A DNA stretch of 64,000 nt from Psychrosphaera sp. B3R10 (GTDB taxonomy: Bacteria > Pseudomonadota > Gammaproteobacteria > Enterobacterales > Alteromonadaceae): the NCBI RefSeq assembly GCF_018861025.1, contig NZ_JAHKQH010000026.1:232392-296391 (forward strand), written 5' to 3'. Below, in pieces: positions 37,987 to 46,924 of the stretch (position 1 is the first letter of the stretch; each line of letters starts with the position of its first letter). The notes below the pieces were generated by a model. It ran no database searches, was not told the DNA's origin, and worked only from the letters and a program-made list of their open reading frames with translations. The position numbers and the translations under genes were made by a program.

Positions 37987-38003
37987 TGCACAAACTCAGT
38001 GCA
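37987..38003 (+). promoter_or_regulatory. NtrC-type binding site upstream of nirB
   Basis: TGCAC-N7-GTGCA is an exact match to the NtrC inverted-repeat consensus (TGCACC-N5-GGTGCA, same half-site spacing). It lies about 105 bp upstream of the -24/-12 promoter, a usual enhancer distance. Confidence 0.7.
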
Positions 38004-38108
38004 CACAAGCACAAGCTTATTTTATCTTCAAAACCCCCACAAAAATAAATAGCGATACAAAACAGCAAGTTGCAAAAACAAAGGCCATAAATCCCCCTTA
38101 ATTTTGTG

Positions 38109-38125
38109 TTGGTATTCTACTTGCA
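38109..38125 (+). promoter_or_regulatory. sigma-54 promoter of nirBD
   Basis: TTGGTATTCTACTTGCA has GG and GC at the -24 and -12 spacing (11 positions apart) and a TTGCA -12 element. It precedes the nirB ATG by about 165 bp. The leader contains small hairpins but I see no terminator. Confidence 0.75.
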
Positions 38126-38288
38126 GTACCCAAGTCATCAAAACATAAAGGCTCATGCCTGCTTCGCTAGAAGCCAGAAGAAATTCTGATACCAATGAAG
38201 GTGGTCAAATCTGACCGGTAGTTTCAACGACGAAATTACAACGCTCTGTCTAGCTTTACTAAATTCTAAAATTAATAAAGGTTTCATT

Positions 38289-40847
38289 ATGGGACAGCAA
38301 AAACTGATCGTCGTCGGCAATGGTATGGTGGGTCACAAATTCATTGAATCACTCATCGAACATCCAGACTATAAAAACTTCCACATCACAACATTTTCAG
38401 AAGAACCGCGTTTAGCTTATGACCGTGTGCAATTATCTTCATATTTTGAAGGTAAAACCGCAGACGATTTGATGTTAACGTCAGAAGATTATTACGATGA
38501 ACACGGCGTTCAATTTATCATAAAAGACAAAATTGTCAGTATCGATAAAGCAGCCAAAACCGTTGTTACTGAAAGTGGTCGCAGCGAGTCTTATGACAAA
38601 CTGATCCTAGCAACCGGCTCATTTCCGTTTGTCCCCCCTATTCCTGGAGGCGACGGCGAACACTGTCTTGTATACCGAACAATTGAAGACTTAGAGGCAA
38701 TTACAGCTTCAGCAGGTCAGAGTAAATCTGCTGTTGTTATTGGTGGCGGTCTATTGGGTCTTGAATGTGCAAAAGCACTTGTTAACTTAAACTTAGAATC
38801 TCATGTTGTTGAATTTGCGCCTCGCTTAATGGCAGTTCAATTAGATGAAGGTGGCGGTACTCTACTTCGTTCTAAAATTGAAGCTATGGGGGTTCATGTC
38901 CATACAGAAAAGAATACAAAAGAAATCGTTCCCGGTGAAACAAGTCGCTACCGTATGAACTTTGCTGATGGGACTCATGTTGAAACCGACATGATTGTTT
39001 TCTCTGCTGGTATTCGTCCTCAGGATGAACTTGCTCGAAGTTCAGACATTGAAGTTGGTGAACGCGGTGGTATTGTCATCAACGACCAATGTTTAACGTC
39101 TGACAAAGATATCTACGCAATAGGCGAATGTGCGTTATGGAGCGGACGTATTTTTGGTCTTGTGGCGCCTGGCTATACAATGGCAAAAGCAGCTGTTTCT
39201 CATTTAACCGGTGGAGACGTTACTTTTACCGGCGCTGATATGAGTACAAAATTAAAATTAATGGGTGTTGATGTTGCCAGTATTGGTGACGCGCATGCTC
39301 GAACTGAAGGCGCTCAAACTTACACTTACATTAACGACGCTGAAGGCATTTATAAACGCCTTATTGTATCAAACGATAAATCCACACTATTAGGGGCTGT
39401 TTTAGTTGGCGACACTGAGGCGTACGGTACGTTGTTGCCAATGATGCTGGAAAAAATGCAACTCCCTGAAGCACCCGAGGTTTTCATATTACCTGCCATT
39501 GATGGTGAAGCAGGCGGTGCACTTGGCGTTAATGCCCTACCTGATTCCGCTCAAATTTGCTCATGTCATGACGTTTCAAAAGGCGATTTAATTGAAGCAA
39601 TACAAGCAGGAGCAACAGATTTACCAAGCTTGAAAAGCTGTACTAAAGCGGGGACTGGCTGTGGCGGTTGTACAGCAATGGTTGGCCAGGTTTTAAATGC
39701 CGAACTTGAAAAAATGGGCGTTGAGGTTAATAACAACCTTTGTGAACATTTTGAATATTCTCGACAAGAATTGTTCGACATTATTCGTGCTAAAAGCATC
39801 AAAACGTTTGACCAGCTAATTGAAGAAGTAGGTTCAGGCTCTGGCTGTATGACGTGTAAACCTGCGGTAGGCTCTATGTTAGCGACTCATTGGAATGAAT
39901 ATATCCTTTCCGATGACAATATCCAATTACAAGATACCAACGATATATTCTTAGCCAACATGCAAAAAGACGGCACATATTCCGTTGTTCCAAGAATTGC
40001 AGCGGGTGAAATTACCCCACAAGGCCTAATGAAGTTAGGTGAAATTGGCGTTAAATACGACCTTTATACTAAAATTACCGGCGGACAAAGAATTGACTTT
40101 TTTGGCGCACAACTACACGAACTCCCATTAATTTGGGATGAATTGGTTGAAGCCGGATTTGAAACCGGTCATGCCTATGGCAAATCTTTACGTACTGTTA
40201 AATCTTGTGTCGGAAGTACTTGGTGTCGTTTCGGTATGATGGATTCTGTTTCCATGGCTGTTAACTTGGAAATGCGATACAAGGGTTTACGTTCTCCACA
40301 TAAACTAAAAATGGGCGTTTCAGGCTGTACGAGAGAATGTGCTGAAGCGCAAAGCAAAGACATTGGGATCATCGCAACAGATAAAGGTTGGAACCTATAT
40401 GTTTGTGGTAACGGCGGTATGAAACCTAGACACGCCGATTTATTCGCATCCGATTTAGATGATGCAACGCTAATAAAATATGTTGACCGAATTCTAATGT
40501 TCTATTGTCAGACAGCTGACCGCTTACAACGTACATCAGTCTGGATGGATAATATGGAAGGTGGTTTAGCGTATCTGAAATCAGTAGTCGTAGACGACAA
40601 ACTCAATATTTGTGCTGATCTAGAAGCAAGCATGGAGCGTATTGTCGACACCTACGAATGTGAGTGGAAGAAAACACTCAACAACCCCGAACGTCTAAAA
40701 CGATTTGCTCATTTTATTAACTCTGAAGCGACCGATGACCGTTTAGTTTATGAAGCTGACCGTGGTCAAAATAAGGCTCGCATCGCCTCTCCTGAACGAA
40801 TTGCTAAAGCAAAAGGCAATGAAATTTCAGCGTTAGAAGTAGAATAA
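38289..40847 (+). CDS. nirB: NADH-dependent assimilatory nitrite reductase, large subunit
   Basis: The 852-residue NirB catalyses six-electron reduction of nitrite to ammonium in the cytoplasm. Order of domains: N-terminal FAD/NAD(P) binding (IVVGNGMVGHKFIE, then VVIGGGLLGLECAKAL and YAIGECALWSG), a BFD-type [2Fe-2S] domain (ICSCHDVSKGDL..CTKAGTGCGGC and a second CMTCKPAVGS), and C-terminal sulfite/nitrite reductase halves with siroheme/4Fe-4S cysteines (SCVGSTWCRFG, GVSGCTRECAEAQ, VCGNGG). Length agrees with E. coli NirB. The ATG at 38289 has AAGG 8 bp upstream. nirD follows 11 bp later. Confidence 0.97.
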   Translation: MGQQKLIVVGNGMVGHKFIESLIEHPDYKNFHITTFSEEPRLAYDRVQLSSYFEGKTADDLMLTSEDYYDEHGVQFIIKDKIVSIDKAAKTVVTESGRSESYDKLILATGSFPFVPPIPGGDGEHCLVYRTIEDLEAITASAGQSKSAVVIGGGLLGLECAKALVNLNLESHVVEFAPRLMAVQLDEGGGTLLRSKIEAMGVHVHTEKNTKEIVPGETSRYRMNFADGTHVETDMIVFSAGIRPQDELARSSDIEVGERGGIVINDQCLTSDKDIYAIGECALWSGRIFGLVAPGYTMAKAAVSHLTGGDVTFTGADMSTKLKLMGVDVASIGDAHARTEGAQTYTYINDAEGIYKRLIVSNDKSTLLGAVLVGDTEAYGTLLPMMLEKMQLPEAPEVFILPAIDGEAGGALGVNALPDSAQICSCHDVSKGDLIEAIQAGATDLPSLKSCTKAGTGCGGCTAMVGQVLNAELEKMGVEVNNNLCEHFEYSRQELFDIIRAKSIKTFDQLIEEVGSGSGCMTCKPAVGSMLATHWNEYILSDDNIQLQDTNDIFLANMQKDGTYSVVPRIAAGEITPQGLMKLGEIGVKYDLYTKITGGQRIDFFGAQLHELPLIWDELVEAGFETGHAYGKSLRTVKSCVGSTWCRFGMMDSVSMAVNLEMRYKGLRSPHKLKMGVSGCTRECAEAQSKDIGIIATDKGWNLYVCGNGGMKPRHADLFASDLDDATLIKYVDRILMFYCQTADRLQRTSVWMDNMEGGLAYLKSVVVDDKLNICADLEASMERIVDTYECEWKKTLNNPERLKRFAHFINSEATDDRLVYEADRGQNKARIASPERIAKAKGNEISALEVE

Positions 40848-40858
40848 GGAACACAATA

Positions 40859-41188
40859 ATGACGGAAGTAATTTGGGAAACAATTTGCAATGTCTCAGAC
40901 ATAAACAAAAACACTGGTGTGTGTGCACTCCATAATGGTGAACAAATAGCAATTTTTAAAGTCGGTAAATACGACGATCTTTTTGCAATTCAAAATTACG
41001 ACCCAATTGGCAAGGCTAATGTTTTGTCTAGAGGAATTGTTGGTGATATTGAAGGTAAAATTGTAATTGCATCACCTTTGTATAAGCAACAATATTGTCT
41101 AATGACAGGTCGATGTATAGAAGAAGAATTAGAACTAAAAACCTACCAAGTTCGAAGTCACGATGGACAAGTTCAACTCCGTGTTTAA
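40859..41188 (+). CDS. nirD: nitrite reductase small subunit
   Basis: The 109-residue NirD has a Rieske-like fold but lacks the His/Cys iron-sulfur ligands, as usual for NirD (NVSDINKNTGVCALHNGEQIAIF.., SRGIVGDIEGKIVIASPLYKQQY). It partners NirB. The ATG at 40859 has AAGGA, and the gene is followed by a strong terminator, so nirBD is a two-gene operon. Confidence 0.95.
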   Translation: MTEVIWETICNVSDINKNTGVCALHNGEQIAIFKVGKYDDLFAIQNYDPIGKANVLSRGIVGDIEGKIVIASPLYKQQYCLMTGRCIEEELELKTYQVRSHDGQVQLRV

Positions 41189-41211
41189 ACGATAACACCT
41201 AACGAAAGCAT

Positions 41212-41239
41212 AAGGCCAACGCGACGTTGGCCTTTTTTT
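41212..41239 (+). terminator. intrinsic terminator of nirBD
   Basis: The stem AAGGCCAACG / CGTTGGCCTT with a CGA loop is followed by a run of T. Confidence 0.95.
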
Positions 41240-41253
41240 ATAGAAAAAATGCA

Positions 41254-41436
41254 TCATTCTTCTTGATAAAACCACATTGAAAGTCCTTGTAAAAAAATAA
41301 TGATACTGGGTAGACAAATAATTGGAACAACAACAAGATACCCAATTAGTGGAAGCTCAATAAAAAAGTTAATCCAAAATGATGCAAATAATCCAGCTAC
41401 ACCAATCAGTACATTAATCATTCTTGTTTTTTTCAT
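41254..41436 (-). CDS. 60-residue two-helix membrane protein, unknown
   Basis: A small gene opposite nirBD: MKKTRMINVLIGVAGLFAS.. with two hydrophobic helices (about residues 8-25 and 28-50) separated by ELPLIG, ending in FYQEE. Its AGAGGG site lies 8 bp before the ATG, stronger than most sites here, which makes it a credible gene. It ends just after the nirBD terminator. No family is recognised. Confidence 0.65.
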   Translation of the reverse strand: MKKTRMINVLIGVAGLFASFWINFFIELPLIGYLVVVPIICLPSIIIFLQGLSMWFYQEE

Positions 41437-41564
41437 ATCAAATCCCTCTTTATTTTCAGTCTACCCACTTTAACTTTTTGACTTTCGCAGATTAAGTGTC
41501 ATTATTGACTTAAAACAGGCTAATAGTGACAATCCAATTATTGTTAAATTAGGCGGAGGATATT

Positions 41565-42572
41565 GTGAAAAATATTGTATTATTTGCGGCAGATGGCGCG
41601 ATGGCTTCTCAACTAACTGGCATCATTGATTTTTTTATGATCTGCAATCGATTTTGGCAAGTCACAAACAATCAAGATACCGATCTATTTACAGTCAACG
41701 TAATATCACCAAATGGAAATAATATTACTTGTGATGGCGGAATAGTCATTAACGCCACTTCGCTAAAAAATGTCGCTCTACCTTCAGCGGCTGTTATTGT
41801 TGGCGGTGTTTCTTATGACGATAAAACACTTACTAAATACTTAACAAAAATTTCCCCACTAAAACAAGATATTCTAAAGTGTGAAAAAAATGCGGTTCCA
41901 ATAGCAACGTTTTGCAGTTCCACCTTTATTGCAGCTGAATTTGGCTTACTCAATGGAAAAAAGGCAACGACAGTTTGGTGGCTAGTCAAAATATTTACTC
42001 AAAAATATCCACAAGTTACTCTCCAGTTAGATGAATTAGTGGTTAGAGATAAAGCAATTTTTACTGCTGGGGCAACAACATCTTATTTAAGTTTGTGTTT
42101 AAAGCTAGTGGAGGAGTTATTTGATGGTCAACTTGCTGATCAAATATCTCGTCTTATGTTAATTGACCCAAACCGCTGTTCACAGCGCCCGTTTATGTTG
42201 CTAGATTTACCTGAGCGTCATCATGATGATCTAATCAAAAAAATCCAACAATGGATGATCCAAAACCTTTCTCAACCAATTAGCCTTGATTTACTTGCAG
42301 ACAAATTTGCCACAACGAAGCGAACTCTAATAAGACGATTCAAAAAGGTACTAAATGATACCCCTATGAATTATTTACAAAAAATTAGAGTCGAGAGTGC
42401 AAAACGTTTATTGGAATGCAGTGGATTATCATTGGAACAAATCGTTTTAAAAGTCGGATATGAAGATGTTAGTTCTTTTAGAAAACTTTTTGTGGAATTA
42501 GTTGAATTAACACCAAGGGAATACAGAGAACGTTTTCAACAAAGTATAAATGCAAATATTATTGAGGGTTAA
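41565..42572 (+). CDS. GlxA-family transcriptional regulator (DJ-1/PfpI plus AraC HTH)
   Basis: The 335-residue protein has an N-terminal class I glutamine-amidotransferase-like (DJ-1/PfpI) domain (NIVLFAADGAMASQLTG, nucleophile-like PIATFCSSTFIAAEFGLLNGKKATTVWW) and a C-terminal AraC double helix-turn-helix (SLDLLADKFATTKRTLIRRF, SLEQIVLKVGYEDVSSFRKLF, TPREYRERF). Family members control catabolism of compounds such as glycine betaine, carnitine or arginine. It begins with GTG at 41565 behind GGCGGAGGA. It lies between nirBD and nrtABC, but has no visible target other than those. Confidence 0.9.
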   Translation: MKNIVLFAADGAMASQLTGIIDFFMICNRFWQVTNNQDTDLFTVNVISPNGNNITCDGGIVINATSLKNVALPSAAVIVGGVSYDDKTLTKYLTKISPLKQDILKCEKNAVPIATFCSSTFIAAEFGLLNGKKATTVWWLVKIFTQKYPQVTLQLDELVVRDKAIFTAGATTSYLSLCLKLVEELFDGQLADQISRLMLIDPNRCSQRPFMLLDLPERHHDDLIKKIQQWMIQNLSQPISLDLLADKFATTKRTLIRRFKKVLNDTPMNYLQKIRVESAKRLLECSGLSLEQIVLKVGYEDVSSFRKLFVELVELTPREYRERFQQSINANIIEG

Positions 42573-42617
42573 TCTAGATTATAAACTGGGCAAGATCCTC
42601 GATAAGCTTATTCGATA

Positions 42618-43102
42618 TAACGCAGATATAACGCAGACACCCACAGAAAAAATAAAGCAGACACCCACAGCAATTTTCCCTGCCACCTCCAGAACAAAAT
42701 AACGCAGACACCCACCGCTTTTTTACTTGCCACCTCCAGAATAAAATAACGCAGACACCCACCGTAATTTTACCAGCCACCTCCAGAATAAAATAACGCA
42801 GACACCCACTGTAATTTTACCTGCCAACTCCAGAATAAAATAACGCAGACACCCACCGTAATTTTACCAGCCAACTCCAGAATAAAATAACGCAGACACC
42901 CACCGTAATTTTACCAGCCACCTCCAGAATAAAATAACGCAGACACCCATCGCAATTTTGCCTGCCTGCTCCAGAATAAAATAACGCAGACACCCACCGT
43001 AATTTTACCTGCCACCTCCAGAATAAAATAACGCAGACACCCATCGCTTTTTTACTTGCCACCCCCAGAATAAAATAACGAAAGTACACACCCACCGCGG
43101 TT
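42618..43102. repeat. tandem array E of the GCAGACACCCAC repeat (11 copies, 47-bp period)
   Basis: Eleven cores (AACGCAGACACCCACCGTAATTTTACC type) are spaced mostly 47 bp apart, with the local spacer CAGCCACCTCCAGAATAAAAT. The first two copies and the last are degenerate. The array follows the regulator's stop by about 45 bp. Between its end and the nrtA promoter is about 230 bp of unique DNA. Confidence 0.95.
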
Positions 43103-43332
43103 TTATATTCAGAGTTCTAAAAACTCTAAACCGCATCGCAGTAACGTGGTCAAACCGCGCTTCAGAATATACATCACAATCATTCACGCATTAAGTTAAT
43201 TTAACTAACGCGTTGATTTAAATGATTATTTCCGTGCATGAATGATTCATATTTGTGCAACCCAGTCTATTTCTATAGGGTTCACAACTAAAGCATTAAG
43301 ATAACATGCTGTATTAAAAGGATTAATAATAA

Positions 43333-43349
43333 TTGGCACTTATAATGCA
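43333..43349 (+). promoter_or_regulatory. sigma-54 promoter of the nrt operon
   Basis: TTGGCACTTATAATGCA matches the -24 TGGCAC element exactly, with GC at the -12 position 11 bases on. Two GTGCA half-sites lie upstream (43234 and 43255, 21 bp apart), possibly NtrC contacts. Confidence 0.8.
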
Positions 43350-43367
43350 ATATTTAGAGAAATAAAT

Positions 43368-43454
43368 CGCTTTCAGTGCTGGAAGTGAATACAGGCAAAG
43401 CAGCCACCGCTACGTTTAGATCTAACGAATCTAAATGTGCGGTGGTTTTTTTTT
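43368..43454 (+). promoter_or_regulatory. ANTAR-type antitermination leader of nrtA (P1, P2, terminator)
   Basis: P1 is a hairpin CGCTTTC-AGTGCT-GGAAGTG (43368-43387) whose six-base loop has A at position 1 and G at 4, the ANTAR signature. P2 candidate GGC-AAAGCA-GCC (43394-43405) has the same loop pattern but only 3 bp. The 3' arm of P2 overlaps the 5' arm of a terminator (CCACCGC at 43404-43410, GCGGTGG at 43439-43445, inner TTTAGAT/ATCTAAA) with nine T after it. NasT binding would favour P2 and block termination. Confidence 0.75.
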
Positions 43455-43540
43455 GCCTTTAAAAAAGTTTTCAAACAACTCAATAACTAAACAAATCGCT
43501 CTGAAAGACCAATACAACCAGAACAACTGTGGGATAAAAA

Positions 43541-44920
43541 ATGACAACTAAAATCAAAAAAATAATAACGGCTGTTTATGGCACTGCAACTTTAGTCGCA
43601 ATGTCATTAAGCTTTTCTGCAATTGCAGAATTAGGCTATCCAGAAAAAGAAGAACTTAAATTTGGTTTCATCAAACTAACCGACATGGCGCCAATCGCTG
43701 TTGCCTATGAAAACGGGTATTTTGAAGACGAAGGGCTTTACGTAACTATTGAAGCCCAAGCAAACTGGAAAGTATTACTAGATGGTGTAATCGACGGTCG
43801 ATTAGACGGCGCACATATGTTGGCTGGTCAACCAATTGCAGCAACTATTGGATATGGAACAAAAGCTGAAATTATCACGCCTTTTTCGATGGACCTAAAT
43901 GGTAACGCCATTACAGTCTCAAACGAAATTTGGGAACAAATGAAGCCAAATATTCCCAAAATGGCCGATGGTCGCCCTGTCCACCCGATAAAAGCAGATG
44001 CATTAAAACCTGTCATTGAGAAATATGCTGATGAAGGCAAACCTTTCAATATGGGCATGGTTTTCCCTGTTTCTACTCATAACTATGAATTACGTTATTG
44101 GCTCGCAGCAGGCGGTATACATCCAGGGTATTACGCCCCACATAAAGGAGATACTTCAGGAAAAATTGATGCACAAGCCTTGCTATCAGTAACTCCACCG
44201 CCTCAAATGCCAGCGACGTTAGAAGCAGGCACGATCTATGGTTACTGTGTTGGTGAACCTTGGAATCAACAAGCTGTATTTAAAGGCATTGGCGTACCTG
44301 TCGTAACAGATTATGAGATTTGGAAAGATAATCCTGAGAAGGTATTTGGTATTACAAAACAGTTCTCAGAAAAATATCCAAATACCACGATAAGACTAAC
44401 TCGTGCACTAATTCGAGCTGCTATGTGGCTAGATGAAAACAATAATTCAAACCGACCTGCAGCGGTCAAAATTCTCTCTCAATCCAACTATGTTGGTGCT
44501 GACTACGACGTAATCGCAAATAGCATGACAGGAACGTTTGAATATGAAAAAGGAGACAAGCGTGCGGTTCCCGACTTCAATGTTTTCTTCCGCTATAACG
44601 CTACCTATCCGTATTTCTCAGACGCGATTTGGTATTTAACTCAAATGCGTCGCTGGGGTCAAATTAGCGATACAAAACCTGATAGCTGGTATTTCGATGT
44701 GGCGAAAAAAGTTTACCGCCCAGACATATATATGAAAGCCGTTAATTCCCTAATTGAAGAAAAGTTGGTTGACGCCAAAGAGTTTGAATCTTTAAAAGGT
44801 GAAGATGGATTTAGAGACCCTCAAACGCACTTTATCGATGGCATTGTTTATAACGGTAAACAACCAAATGACTACTTAACTAAGTTCGCTATTGGTTTAA
44901 AAGCAAACGATAAAATTTAG
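43541..44920 (+). CDS. nrtA: nitrate ABC transporter, periplasmic binding protein
   Basis: The 459-residue NrtA/CmpA-type solute-binding protein captures nitrate (or nitrite) in the periplasm. It has an N-terminal signal peptide ([21 protein letters not shown]) and family segments [59 protein letters not shown], and a C-terminal [33 protein letters not shown] region. The position after the attenuator leader makes it the first gene of nrtABC-porin. Bicarbonate (CmpA) is unlikely beside nasA. Confidence 0.93.
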   Translation: MTTKIKKIITAVYGTATLVAMSLSFSAIAELGYPEKEELKFGFIKLTDMAPIAVAYENGYFEDEGLYVTIEAQANWKVLLDGVIDGRLDGAHMLAGQPIAATIGYGTKAEIITPFSMDLNGNAITVSNEIWEQMKPNIPKMADGRPVHPIKADALKPVIEKYADEGKPFNMGMVFPVSTHNYELRYWLAAGGIHPGYYAPHKGDTSGKIDAQALLSVTPPPQMPATLEAGTIYGYCVGEPWNQQAVFKGIGVPVVTDYEIWKDNPEKVFGITKQFSEKYPNTTIRLTRALIRAAMWLDENNNSNRPAAVKILSQSNYVGADYDVIANSMTGTFEYEKGDKRAVPDFNVFFRYNATYPYFSDAIWYLTQMRRWGQISDTKPDSWYFDVAKKVYRPDIYMKAVNSLIEEKLVDAKEFESLKGEDGFRDPQTHFIDGIVYNGKQPNDYLTKFAIGLKANDKI

Positions 44921-44989
44921 CCTATTAGGCAGCGGCTCCCAACGCTGCCTAACTAAAATTTTAAAACTATTAATAAAAATGAGACCGCT

Positions 44990-45988
44990 ATGTCCAGTTT
45001 AATTAGCCAATTTATAACAAAGAAAAACGAAACAGTGATCAAAGCACAAATGCCCGCATATTTGGTCCACTTTCTACATGCCGTCACACTACCTATCGTT
45101 GGAATTTTGGTATTTTTGCTAATTTGGTCAGCCGCGGCGAACAACATTAATACTTCGTTAGGTAAGTTTCCTGGCCCGGTTGCAGTAAGTGAACAAATAG
45201 TAAATCTCTATAACGAACACAATGAATCAAGAAAAAAAGAAATCGCATTTTATGAACGTCAAGATAAAAGAAATGCTGCACGAATAGCGAAAGACCCAAC
45301 TTATAATCCAAAAACACGTGCCTTTACTGGTAAAGAAACTTTTGTTGATCAAATTGGGACCAGTCTAATCACAGTGTTAAGTGGCTTTGTTTTGGCAGCA
45401 ATCATTGCCATACCACTTGGTATTGCCATTGGTTTAAGTAAAGCCCTCAATACGGCTATAAACCCCGTGATCCAAATCTTTAAGCCGGTATCCCCATTAG
45501 CTTGGTTACCCCTAGTAACTATGGTGGTTAGCGCACTTTATGTTTCCCCAGATCCTATGGTTGCTAAATCCTTTTTAGTCTCGATGATCACCGTTACCCT
45601 TTGCTGTATTTGGCCGATGGTCATAAATACGTCCGTTGGCGTTGCATCTTTAGATAGTGACTGGATAAATGTCAGCCGAGTTCTAAGACTGCCTGCGTTA
45701 AAACATATTCAGAAAATCGTAATTCCAGCATCAATTCCCGCCATTTTTACCGGCATGCGCATGTCGCTAGGCATCGCTTGGATGGTATTAATTGCAGCGG
45801 AAATGCTAGCTCAGAACCCTGGTTTAGGAAAGTTTGTTTGGGACGAATTTCAAAACGGCAGTTCTGATTCACTGAGTCGAATTATGACTGCGGTTATAGT
45901 CATTGGACTTATCGGATTTATGCTCGACCGCACAATGATGCAGCTACAACGCATGTTGTCTTGGGATAAAACAAGCGAAGTTCGTTAG
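44990..45988 (+). CDS. nrtB: nitrate ABC transporter, permease
   Basis: The 332-residue inner-membrane permease has an N-terminal helix (LHAVTLPIVGILVFLLIWSAA), a hydrophilic segment (about 55-115) and five further helices. The EAA-like loop with LGIAWMVLIAAEML..GLGKFVWDEFQNGSSD and the KPVSPLAWLPL motif are typical of NrtB/TauC-type permeases. It pairs with NrtA and the ATPase gene that follows 22 bp later. Confidence 0.93.
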   Translation: MSSLISQFITKKNETVIKAQMPAYLVHFLHAVTLPIVGILVFLLIWSAAANNINTSLGKFPGPVAVSEQIVNLYNEHNESRKKEIAFYERQDKRNAARIAKDPTYNPKTRAFTGKETFVDQIGTSLITVLSGFVLAAIIAIPLGIAIGLSKALNTAINPVIQIFKPVSPLAWLPLVTMVVSALYVSPDPMVAKSFLVSMITVTLCCIWPMVINTSVGVASLDSDWINVSRVLRLPALKHIQKIVIPASIPAIFTGMRMSLGIAWMVLIAAEMLAQNPGLGKFVWDEFQNGSSDSLSRIMTAVIVIGLIGFMLDRTMMQLQRMLSWDKTSEVR

Positions 45989-46010
45989 AACATAATTTGG
46001 AGAAAATATT

Positions 46011-46868
46011 ATGAGTACATTGTTAGATATAAGTAAAATCGACATGGTTTTTCCAACACCAAAAGGCGACTTCACTGCTCTTAAAGACGTAGATTTAAAG
46101 ATCAAAAAAGGTGAGTTTATTTCCCTTATTGGTCACTCTGGATGCGGTAAGTCTACGGTTCTAAATGTTGTTGCTGGTTTATATCAAGCTACATCTGGTG
46201 GCGTTATATTGAATGGTCGAGAAGTCAGTGAACCTGGCCCTGAACGGGCTGTTGTATTTCAAAATCATTCGTTGTTGCCTTGGCTTACTGCTTATCAAAA
46301 TGTCGAATTAGCTGTGGACCAAGTTTTTGCAAAAAGTAAATCAGCGGCAGAGAAAAAAGACTGGATTGAGCATAACCTTCGATTAGTTCACATGGAACAC
46401 GCAATGCATAAACGTCCCGATGAAATTTCAGGGGGAATGAAACAGCGGATAGGTATTGCTCGAGCCTTATCAATGCAACCAGAAGTTTTATTAATGGATG
46501 AACCATTTGGTGCACTAGACGCCTTAACCCGCGCTCATATGCAAGACTCTTTGATGGAAATACAGGATGAGCTCAACAACACCGTCATCATGATCACACA
46601 CGATGTTGATGAAGCAGTTTTACTTTCAGATCGCATAGTGATGATGACAAACGGTCCTGCTGCAACTATTGGCGAAATACTTAATATTGACCTTGAACGC
46701 CCACGAGACCGTTTAGCACTTGCTAAAGACCCCAAATATAACGAATACCGCTCAGAAGTTTTAACGTTTCTATACGAGAAACAACGCAAAGTTGAAACTA
46801 TTTCAACAAAACGTGACACAAAAAAAATAGCCAAAATTGAGCAGTCGACTAAATCAGCTACAGCTTAG
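46011..46868 (+). CDS. nrtC: nitrate ABC transporter, ATP-binding protein
   Basis: The 285-residue ATPase contains Walker A GHSGCGKST (about residue 44), the Q loop QNHSLLPWLT, signature SGGMKQR, Walker B VLLMDEPFGALD and the H-loop MITHDVDEA. Unlike cyanobacterial NrtC it has no C-terminal NrtA-like domain (it ends with a basic tail), so it equals the NrtD/NasD-type subunit; the symbol nrtC is used by position. It is 56 bp ahead of the porin. Confidence 0.9.
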   Translation: MSTLLDISKIDMVFPTPKGDFTALKDVDLKIKKGEFISLIGHSGCGKSTVLNVVAGLYQATSGGVILNGREVSEPGPERAVVFQNHSLLPWLTAYQNVELAVDQVFAKSKSAAEKKDWIEHNLRLVHMEHAMHKRPDEISGGMKQRIGIARALSMQPEVLLMDEPFGALDALTRAHMQDSLMEIQDELNNTVIMITHDVDEAVLLSDRIVMMTNGPAATIGEILNIDLERPRDRLALAKDPKYNEYRSEVLTFLYEKQRKVETISTKRDTKKIAKIEQSTKSATA

Positions 46869-46924
46869 TTTCTAAAAAATAAAAATTAAAATATATAACA
46901 CTTTGATAATTTTAGGGAAAACAA

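Noticed and set aside
38126-38288. ANTAR attenuator in the nirB leader
   Set aside because: A TACC-AATGAA-GGTG hairpin has the right loop bases, but no P1 partner with A1/G4 and no terminator with a T run follow, so the evidence is insufficient.
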